Assembly (NCBI GenBank): GCA_033398695.1
Contig: CM065815.1
Coordinates: forward strand, 6,132,501-6,196,500
Direction of reading: 5' to 3'
Source of the DNA: Orobanche coerulescens
Taxonomy: Eukaryota; Streptophyta; Magnoliopsida; Lamiales; Orobanchaceae
DNA length: 64,000 nucleotides
In this document: one piece after another, positions 55,522 to 64,000 of the stretch
Numbering within the stretch: position 1 is the stretch's first letter
How the letters are laid out: each line of letters starts with the position of its first letter
Position numbers and translations under genes: made by a program
Notes under the pieces: model-generated
Told to the model about the DNA's origin: nothing
Database searches by the model: none
The model's input: only the letters and a program-made list of their open reading frames with translations

Positions 55522-58310
55522 TGTAATATCCGCAATTTTCGATTTTTGGTAAATTTCTTTTTTCGGCGGAAGTCCGTTTTGACGACTCGCTCATGACCGT
55601 TTCGTCATTCCGAGAATGATTAATTCTGCACTTTTTGTCATCCGAGCTCGTTTCGGTGTCGTTTTGTTGAGTTCCGTGCTTTTTAGCGGTTTTTCCGCAC
55701 TTGAGTTCGATTCTTGCGAATCTCGTCCGAAACTGTTGTTTCGACTTTCTCGTAAGTTCATTTAATGTTATTATTCATGTTGCGAGCTTTGGCTTGGTGT
55801 TTCGATCACGTATCGTGATTTTCGGGCGTTTTGGGGCATTTTCGTAATTTCCCAAAGTTTGGGGTAATTACTTTCCGTTGTCGAATTTCGAGCCTTCGGG
55901 TGGTCGGAATCGTGTGTTCTCTTAGTGCTCGGATTCGTCTTTGTGAGTACTTCGTAACCGTATCTTCGATTCGTACTCAGGTTCGGGTTTCGGGGTCGTT
56001 CGGGCCGTCGGAGTTGGTCCCGGCCGAGTCATGGCCGGGCATGTGGGCCGGGCCACTCGCCGAGTAACGTACGGTAGTGATCGGCAGTTACGTACATAAG
56101 GCCGGTTACGTACGTAAAGCCCTGGCCGGTAACGTACGTAACGCTTCCGGCATTTCCAGGCAGTGAGTTCGGCCATGGCCGGTTACGTACGTAAGCCATG
56201 GCCGGTTACCTACGTAACCCGGCCAGCAGTCGGCCTATTTAAGGCCTGGCAGCGTTTTTCTTCAGCCATTTCTCACTTGTTTTCTTCCCTTCCGCGGCTG
56301 GGGCTTGGGTAATCATGTAGAGATGTTGTTGGACAATGCATACATGAAGTTTTGAGGTTCATATCATCAATCATCTGTCCTATAACATCCTCCGATCTAC
56401 CGAATCAGGTCAGATTTCCTAGAAATCTAGTTTTGGGGAATTTGGGTGTTTTGGTTGTTTTCGTCCGATTAATCCGATTTAACTTAGGATTATGATGTAT
56501 TGATGAATATTTAGATGTATTATATCTTTTCCCTTGCTATTCCATGGTTGGATCGTATCGATTTGTTATTTGGGTCGAGTTCTTGACCGACGCCTTAAAG
56601 GTGTCCGGTAAAATGTCTTAGAGGGGTTTTCGGGCGTTCTACGATTATCCTTCCTCGTATGATTGTTGATTTATGGATTATATGTTGTTAGGGTCGAGTT
56701 TCTTGCGAAGAAACCAAGTTGAACCCTTCCGTTCGTTGTCGTTTTCCTTTTCGAAAACATCGGGCGTTTCGAAGCTTTCCGGTTGAGCCGTGTTCGTAGG
56801 GATACTTGCGTGCCGATTTTGAGGCAAGTACCTTGTCCATATAATTCTTGTTTTGTGGATATGATAATTGGTGGTCGTCTAAATGTGTTGTGTGGTCGTT
56901 TGAATTGAACTTTCAAAAGATTTGATTAGCCTCGTTAAAGGCCCTCTTTCAAAACGCGTGTGTTTTGTGAATGGTGTGATTTGTGAACTATGTGAATTCT
57001 ATGGATATGTTTGGTGTTGAGGTTGCACTTGGTATTGCGTGTGGACGTATATGGTTTCTTTTCAGTGCGTTATGGTTTGACGTGGTGTTTTGCTAAGTGT
57101 TGTTGGCATTAACTCATGATTTGACATATTTGTGATTATGGCAAATGTGAAACACTTGTCGTTGTGAACTCTATGCATTGATGATTTGACCACAAGGTTA
57201 TCAATTCGGGTAGGTCTGGAGAGGGCTCCGAGAATCGTCACTTGCGAGTGCGATGTCACGATAACTTGTGGGTATATTCGATTGATGTTTACCGGGTAGG
57301 GACCCGTGAGGCCTCCGACGGCGCGTTACTTGCGAGTACGACCATTTGATATGATTTGACCATAAGGTTATCTAATCGGGTAGGTCTGGAGAGGGCTCCG
57401 AGAATCGGTACTTGCGAGTATGATGTCAAGATAACTTATGGTTGTGATATGTGTTTGATTTGTTTCGCTAGCCAGCTCGGGAGGGTCCTTCGAGGCCTCG
57501 GGTGGGATTTGTGGCTTCGTCCCGGTCCTAGGCGATGCGCGTGCGTGATTACGTTGTGTTGATTTTTATGTCCGTCGAGGACACGTGATATTGGGCTCTG
57601 GTCGTGTGAATTGTTGTCGGTTTTCTATTTGCGAAAACAAAACCTTTGGGCTGTGACCCCTGTTGATTTTGGAAAGAGAAGGATTCGGAAATCCTAAATT
57701 GTTTTCTATTAAAACTCTCGATGGCATTTTAAACTGTTTTATAAATTGTTTCCCTTGATTTGTGATCTTTCGGTTTTGGAATGTTTTACCAAACTTATGC
57801 CTAGGGAAGTGCTTTTTGTTACGTTTGGAACTTTGAGGATCCCTGGTTATTGTTATTCTTGGAATGTGAATTGTATGGCTCGTATTTTTGCACTTGTACT
57901 TGCACTAGCAAAACAGTGGAGTTTTGCTAACCCCCGAGTATTCGGGGGGTGGATGTCTATTTTTGCATTCAGGTTTTGGAGCATAGCACAGGGTCGGCAC
58001 GAAGGATGATGAAAGATGAACGATACTAATCACACGAGGATCCGTTGATTTCGTATTGGTCTAGTTGTATTTTCTTTTCTGCTGCAGTATCTTTTCCCCG
58101 TTATACGGGAGTTTATTGTATTTTGACCCCTGCGTGGGTAAGTGTTTGGAATTGAGTTGTATGTTATTATTGAAAGACCAAATCGGTCTACTGAGTCATT
58201 TTAGCCTTAATGGCGATGTTTAGCTGTTTGATTTTAGTTATCAGCCTGGTAGATCCTCGAGGAGAGGGTCTACGGCATGTAATATCCCTGAGTGGATTGG
58301 GGGTGTTACA
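55522..58310 (+). repeat. element B 3' LTR
   Basis: 2,789 bp, colinear with the 5' LTR. It includes a short segment near 56890-56930 that is missing from the 5' copy and slightly fewer TTACGTACGTAA units. Confidence 0.93.
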
Positions 58311-59583
58311 CAAACGGAAGTTCAGGGGGTTGCTGGGCGAGTGATCGTCAGAAAGCTCCAAGTCGCGAGAAAAGGCTCGCACGGCCGGACGGTTCCGTAT
58401 TCAGTCGCTTGGGAAGCGACCCATCATGGCGACCGGGGCATTCTGGCCCCAACCACGAGATGGCGGAATCCGAGTCCATCACCACGAGTTCGGCGTACCC
58501 AACTCCCAGCCGAATATAAGTCAACCGTTTGGCTCCCACTCCGAACGCGAGGGGGTCAGTACTTGATCGCCTCGGCTCCCGCTCCGAGCACTTAGCCGTG
58601 ATCAGCCAGGCCGCGGCGATGGCCGCTATGCAACGCCAGCTCGACGAGATGAAATCGCTCCTGTACACTGGGGCAAGCACCAGTAGAAAGATCATCGGAG
58701 CGACCGAGCCACTCGCGGTCCACATCGAGCTTGCCCCCGTGCAACCAAGGATCGCTCCTCCCAAAACATCTCTATATGAAGGGAGATCGGACCCCGAGAC
58801 CTATATAAGCAAGTTTCGAATCTACATGACCGGGTGTGGGGCATCAGATGCGACCAAGTGCCGAATCTTCCCGTTAACCTTGGGCGAGCTGGCCCATAGG
58901 TGGTATATCTCACTACCACCGCGATCGATTATCTCCTTTGAGAAACTGGCAAGTGACTTCACGTCATACTTCGCCGCCAAGGTCTCCAGACCAGAAGGCC
59001 CCACCGCATGATGAAAATCAGGCGGGGGGAAGATGAATACGACGCAGATTACATTGACCGGGTGGATAAAATCGTCCTCACCGGCGAGCCCATCAGTGAC
59101 GAGCTCGCTCTCTACTCGGTCCTGGGGGGATTCTATGGTGATTCACCCATGTTTAGACATCTCACCAAGGATATCCCCCCAACCTACGCGATCTTCCGCG
59201 CTAAGGCTGCCGACTTTCTGGCCAGGCAAAGGCTACTCACCCTCCAACTAGGCGAGGGAACGCCACCTCCTGTCCGATAGACGGCGATCGCCAAAACCAA
59301 AAAGACGGTCGCCAAGCCACCCGACGATCTCAAGGCCTTCGAGGATGTGGAAACCCATCTCCTCCACAAGTTCAACCGAACTCTGGCCCACATTTTTTAC
59401 GCCATCAAGGGGCGCGAACTGCTGAACAAGCCAAAGGCAATTAGGGACCATGGTCATCTGAACCACAATCAATATTGTGCCTACCACAAGAGTCCCTGCC
59501 ACAACACCAACCAATGTCGCAATCTCCTCACACAACTCTGGAGATTGTTCGACGAGGGCAAATTGGACAGCTTATTGGCTTAG

Positions 59584-59792
59584 TCGGAGCCCCTTCGATC
59601 TCCCAACACGGTCGCCTGAGTCGAACGCGAACAGGTCGGAAAGCTCATACGAGCCGACCCCTCTATCAACCTCAGCGACCGTATCTACATGCTTCAGTCA
59701 AGAGGAGGGAACTTCGGAACTCTTTCCCCGATTCCCGCCTCGTCAAATCAAAGACTATTGCCTGAGCAAACACCTCGAAAAAGAGAATGACT
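59584..59792 (+). other. element C spacer after gag
   Basis: Frames continue briefly past the gag stop but show no known domain, and no protease or RT motif appears. Confidence 0.5.
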
Positions 59793-60551
59793 CGCTCGCC
59801 CTCTAAAGTTCGTCATCAGCATGATGGACCTAGGCAGCGATCGTCTCCCCTAGCACAACGTATACTGTCGAGGATCATCATCTGACATGATGGTCCGAGG
59901 TAGAAAAGTGCCGCCATGGTCGCGAAAATAGATGAAACCGACCATCCATCCATGCAAGGTTCCTTTGGGCTTCGATCGCTCGCCCTTCGTTTAAATACGA
60001 GGCGGGCATAGCTGAAGGACTCTCCAAACAAATCAGAGGATTACTCGTTCGCCCTCTAAAGTTCGTCATCAACATGAAGAACCTAGGTAGGCGATCTCCT
60101 CCCCTTACACAACGTATACCATCGAGGATCGTCATCTGACTTGATGGTCCGAGGTAGAAGAGTGTCGACATGGTCGTGGAGGACGATGGAACCGTTCTAT
60201 ATGCCCGTGCAAGGTCCCTTTGGGCCACGATCGCCCGCCCTTCATTTAAATACGAGGCCGGTGTAGTCTGAGGGCCCTCCAAAATAGATCTGTGGACACG
60301 TTCGCCCGCCCTCGAAGGTCCATCACTTAACATGGTGGATCCTTCACGGACAATGCAACACGTCCCTCCCCCCGTCTCAACGTATACCGTCGAGGGTCAC
60401 CATCTTAATGGCGACCCGAGGTAGAAAAGAGCTGACAAGCCGCGGACGTGGAATCGATTAATCCGACGATGCCCCACGCAAGGAATCCTCCAGACCAAGA
60501 CCGCACGCCATTCGTTTAAATACGAGGCGAGGCGCAGCCTACGGAGGACCC
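59793..60551 (+). repeat. three 253-bp tandem repeats in element C
   Basis: Copies start at about 59793, 60046 and 60299. Shared landmarks in each are CAACGTATAC, GGTCCGAGGTAGAA (GACCCGAGGTAGAA in copy 3) and TTTAAATACGAGG. The copies are diverged, the third most. They have no coding frame. TTTAAATA could act as a TATA-like box in each unit. Confidence 0.93.
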
Positions 60552-61114
60552 TACCAATTAAGTGAGTCGCGAGAACTTAGCCATCAGACATAATGTCGCT
60601 CGCGCACAATACACGGTCGTGGAGATCGGTCCATCGAACTCCGCGACCATGCACGGTTCCTCAAGACCGGGATGGACGGCCTTCCTCGAGGATTTGACAA
60701 AATTGAAGACCGCTCACTCAATGATTTATTTTCGTCCCCTTACTTTCACTAAGTGAACAAAAACAAGGGGGAAGTGCGGAGCTATATGTACGACGATCAT
60801 CCCTATTCAATTACATTCGGAGACCGGCATTTTTCAGATGTATGTGCAGCGATCGAATTTGTTGTAAAAGTTATCTATATGAGTTTATCAATTCACTTGG
60901 AGCTATACACGCAACAATCTCTCCTCACACATTTGTACAAAGTCATACAAAGACTCAGAAAAGCAATCATTCGAGTAATAAATCGAAGAAACAAATATTC
61001 ATTTCATTACTTGAAATATCGGAGTACATACACGGTCGCCCAAAGGCCTAAGTATTACAAAGAAAAGCTACAAAATTACAAGGCAAAAAGCTAAAACAAT
61101 AAGGACGAAGAGCC
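60552..61114. other. element C spacer before antisense gene
   Basis: Non-coding. It lies downstream of the antisense gene and should hold its polyadenylation region. A short plus-strand frame (60562-60756) has no known domain. Confidence 0.45.
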
Positions 61115-63753
61115 TCAGGCCCCCGCCTGGCCTTCGCCTTCAACCTCCGGATCGGCCCGCGACCCTTCACCAGCTTCCGGAGCTGCCTCGCCGTCCTCCG
61201 GAACGTCAGGATGAACAAGGTTCGCCGGAGTCGGGTACCAGCTCAGGTCCACGCCAAGTTCCGAGAGGTCCAAGATCGGCACAGAGAAGGCAGGATGAAT
61301 AGGGTGCTCCAACGCATATGCCTTGAAGTTTTCAGCAAGAGGGCCGACCTCCAGCCCTCCCTTCTTAGCAGCTCGGAGTGAGTTAGCAAATGCCATATAA
61401 TAGGCAAATTCACTGACAAACTCCACATTGAGAAAGGGATCGGCCTCGGTCGCCTCTAGCTTCCCTTTCAACTCGACAACCACCTGTTGCACACCCTGGA
61501 GCTCGACATCCCTTGCAGCCGTCTCTCCCATCGACGCCGCCAGTTCGCTATTCAGACGAGTGACAGTCACCTTCAGTTGATCGGCCTCCTTCTCAGCGGC
61601 CGTGTGCAACCGTCGGGCATCTGTCATCTGGTCCCGAAATCGGTCGACCGCCGCCCGAGCTCGTTCATTATTCTCTCTCACCAGCTCAAGATCATGACTC
61701 GCCCGCTTAGCTACTTCTAGGGAGTCCTTCTCCATAGCCACTATCCTGTCGGCAAACTCGGTGTTCTCTTTCCGAGCGGCCTCGAGGTCCGCCTGCAGAT
61801 GAGTAGTAGAAGGACGCCCCTCGAATTCCTACACAGCCTGGGCAGCCATCGTCGCCGCCTGGAGAGAGAGAGCGAAAGCAGTTTGCATTGTATTCCTGGA
61901 TCGCTGGCGTGCGATCGCATCTAAGTCCGTCGTCCAGGCCTTCGGCAAAGCAGAAACGGCCCGGTTGACATACAGTGGGACATCACAGGCCGCACGAGGA
62001 GATCGACTCGTGAGGAAATCCAGCACCATCGGCGGACAAGCTGGGTTAGTTCTACGGATCCTGCATCAAACAACAAAAAGTTAGCGCGTCTCCCACGCAA
62101 GTGACAAAACTCAACAAACTAGCAAAGTATACCTCTCGGCTCTCTCGGGGTCGCGACCAAAGTATGGTTTCCCGCGAGGGGTCTCAGCCTCGGCGATTGC
62201 CATCTCTCTCAAGAAAGCCGCCGAGGGCGTAGGCTCATCCATCGGGGGGACCGCGGTGATCAGAGGCACGGCGATCGGCACCTTGCTAGCAGGGGCAGAA
62301 ACTGGAGGATCTCCCAACCTCTGCCGCTTGCGGTTCATCCGGAGCCCCTACTCCCGAGTTTCCTCCTCCGCTATAATCGGCTCTACAGGAGGCCTCACCT
62401 CCGGAGCAAGAGGTAGCGCCACTGGAGGAACCCGAGATGACTTCTTCTAGCAAAGACGGCTAAGAACTCCGGGGTTCGACATGGCTATCTCCGCTGGAGG
62501 CTCCAAGAAACGAGGAAAGCGGGCATCTGCAATAAAGAGCAATCAAACAAACGGTCCGACACTCTCCAAGCAGGACGATCGCCAAGCATTTGGAGATCGC
62601 AGAAACTCATACCTGAGACCGAGAGATGTCGCGTGAAACAGAATAGTCGAGCAGACAGCCTACGGCTCTCCTTGTTAATCCGGCGAGCATCTAAGTCGTC
62701 GTCCGGCAGACTTCGTTTCCGCTCCCAGACGATCAGAAAATCGAAAGGAAGCTCGTCGATCGTCAGAATATGGAAACCTGCAAAAAGGAAACCAAATTAT
62801 ATCGGTTCAGAACATATCCGAACAAAGGAAGATCCATAACCCTTACCCGGATCCCTCTCCCAAAAGCTAGTAGGAATATTCAGCTCGTTCGTGGGATTGT
62901 TGCTCGTCAATGCCTTCCATGAACCGCCGACCCAGAACCACTTCGCTGGGTCGCCCCGCACCTTGTTCGGGACTCCAAGGATCACCCGACCGGATCGGCC
63001 TTGAATGTGATAGCCTCCGACCGACCCTTTCTGAGCCGTCAACTTGAACAGGTGGTTCATCTCCAACGGCGAAGGGAGACGGTACAGTCGGTGACCGCCG
63101 AACAAGGTGAGAGCACAAATGATCTGAAGCCAGGCATTCGGGGTCAACTGGAGCGGCGCCACGTTCCAAGCCGCCGGCAAATGGGAGACAGAAGAAGACA
63201 AAGGGAACCGCAGCCCGACCTCCATGATTGCTTCGTTCACGGCGACCATGCCCTCCGGAGGCTGATCGGCCCGTTCATTCTCGACCGACGCAAATAGATC
63301 CACAGCTGAAGGGACATGATACCTCGTCCTCCAGACGGCCATGTCCTTCCTGGTCACCGAGCTCCTTATCTGGCCAAGGGACCATGTAGATCGCTGCGCA
63401 GCCCGAAAAAGCGACCGCTTAGGAGGTTGATAAGGATGAGCGATCGAGTACTCCCGGTAATCGAATTTAGGAGACGGACCCACCAACCTCTCCATAATCT
63501 CAGCAAATGCCACATAGGCGTGGCCAAAGGAACTATGCTGCTCCCAGTAGGCCCTCACCGCCGAATCTCTCTCCATCTGCGAGCGTCTGTGCTCAACCGC
63601 CGCCTCCCTGGCAACGTCGGCCTCATTGAACAGCGCCTCGACTTCCGCAGGGTCAATACCAGCCCGGATAGCCTCGGCGGCCGTCTCCAAGTGGAATTCC
63701 GCGGAGGATCCTCCCCGAGTAGTCGAAGCCCCAGCGGCGGATGTGGTGCCCAT
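61115..63753 (-). pseudogene. antisense multi-exon ORF of element C (aORF, coiled-coil)
   Basis: Minus-strand exons with GT/AG borders fit 63753-62847, 62777-62613, 62526-62133 and 62060-61115. Exon 1 starts 'MGTTSAAGAST' and contains 'VGLRFPLSSSVSHLPAAWNV' and 'APLQLTPNAWLQIICALTLF', the pattern of the 'putative plant transposon protein' family found antisense in Tat-group elements. The next exon has 'ELPFDFLIVWERKRSLPDDD'. The last exon is strongly coiled-coil ('ELVRENNERARAAVDRFRDQ') and ends in an acidic tail. Stops in exon 3 (about 62448 and 62349) and exon 4 (about 61830) break the frame. The function of these ORFs is unknown. The long open exon 1 suggests recent loss. Confidence 0.72.
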
Positions 63754-64000
63754 TCCGTGCGACGAAGATGTTCCAGATATTTTCGGAAAGAAGAGGAGAA
63801 GGAAGATTTTCTTACCAAGGATTGAATCGATCGACGATCGGCAGTCGAATCTTCAGAGTCTTTGCAATATTCTTCTTCTCCGATAAAAGCGCATAAGGGT
63901 CTTAACACTGCAACCCGGCACCTTTTTATAGGAGATGACAGGGACTTCTCTGCAATTAAGGAGAATCTCAGGGGTCGGAGTGCAACCGTCGCAATTAATG
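63754..64000 (-). promoter_or_regulatory. promoter region of the antisense gene
   Basis: On the minus strand TATAAAAAGG lies at 63930-63921, about 170 bp upstream of the ATG at 63753. That is a canonical plant TATA spacing once a leader of about 140 nt is allowed. Confidence 0.6.

Larger units (their letters stand above)
49580..58310 (+). mobile_element. element B: complete LARD-like LTR element without coding capacity
   Basis: 5' LTR 49580-52338, primer site TGGTATCAGAGC at 52342, non-coding internal region, polypurine tract before 55522, and 3' LTR 55522-58310. A perfect 5-bp duplication CAAAC flanks it (49575-49579, 58311-58315). The two LTRs are nearly identical, differing mainly by small indels, so it is the youngest of the three nested elements. 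It shares LTR ends and leader blocks with element A, so the two belong to one family. Confidence 0.95.
49312..59583 (+). pseudogene. element C gag, split by element B
   Basis: Part 1 (49312-49579) starts 'MTSATTSKRATLRTAG'. Element B then interrupts it. Part 2 resumes after 58316 and includes the gag core: 'SDPETYISKFRIYMTG', 'CRIFPLTLGELAHRWY' and 'SFEKLASDFTSYFAAK' (58780-58980). After a frame change come 'DYIDRV' and 'IPPTYAIFRAKAADFLARQR'. Near 59470-59580 is 'NQYCAYHKSPCHNTNQC', a Tat-type zinc-binding motif (C-H-H-C). Stops at about 59010 and 59278 and several shifts mark it as inactive. The gag architecture is that of Tat-group elements. Confidence 0.85.
48081..64000 (+). mobile_element. 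element C: Tat/Retand-type Ty3/gypsy element, 5' part
   Basis: LTR 48081-49180, primer site TTGGCGCTAGAAGG at 49182, gag from 49312 interrupted by element B (49580-58310), gag resumed to about 59583, three 253-bp tandem repeats, then an antisense multi-exon gene. No RT or integrase is visible before the window ends, so this may be a non-autonomous member. Antisense ORFs and tandem subrepeats are known for the Tat/Ogre/Retand group. Confidence 0.82.

Noticed and set aside
62797..63825. plus-strand ORFs overlapping the antisense gene
   Set aside because: They are short and domainless, and the minus-strand frame has the longer open reading and recognisable blocks.

Overview
This is nuclear DNA from a flowering plant, almost certainly a eudicot. 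The evidence is spliced genes with GT/AG introns, a plant fructokinase, a MIKC-type MADS-box gene, and a very high load of plant transposable elements. AT-rich introns and several TE types common in dicots fit this, but the species cannot be named from sequence alone. No CRISPR, operon or bacterial feature is present.

Layout. (1) 1-3953: 5' half of a degenerate Ty1/copia (Tork-like) element on the minus strand, with its 1.2-kb LTR. (2) 4179-9180 (+): a complete seven-exon fructokinase gene, probably plastid type, with two hAT-type MITEs in its introns. (3) 9700-21170 (-): a seven-exon SOC1-like MADS-box gene, tail-to-tail with the fructokinase. Its 9.2-kb first intron holds a broken copia element, itself hit by a complete Cassandra TRIM (with 5S rRNA-like LTRs) and by a hAT MITE. 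The same intron holds an RTE-type LINE tail and elements sitting in (TA)n. (4) 21672-23485: a PIF/Harbinger element upstream of the MADS gene. (5) 24922-25664: a third hAT MITE of similar style. (6) 25897-36355: a 10.5-kb Mutator-like element (MULE) with about 190-bp terminal inverted repeats, very large palindromic subterminal arrays, a mudrA-like transposase (-) and a captured Ulp1/C48-protease-like gene (+). (7) 36415-38781: small elements (Stowaway-like MITE, SINE, Harbinger MITE, palindromic foldback). (8) 39650-40243 (-): an OTU-type cysteine protease ORF. (9) 40305 to the end: nested Ty3/gypsy-type elements. Element A (40305-48080) carries only gag. Its 3' LTR is cut by element C (48081 to beyond 64000, Tat/Retand type). 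Element C's gag is in turn cut by element B (49580-58310, no coding capacity), which is complete with a CAAAC target duplication. Element C also has three 253-bp tandem repeats and a multi-exon antisense ORF (63753-61115).

Only fructokinase, the MADS gene and perhaps the OTU ORF look like intact host-type genes. Nearly all TE reading frames carry stops or frameshifts, so activity would need partners in trans. The clearest stories are the MULE with its ULP-like cargo, the repeated use of composition-biased hAT MITEs, and two related LTR families that carry different palindromic arrays in the same LTR zone.
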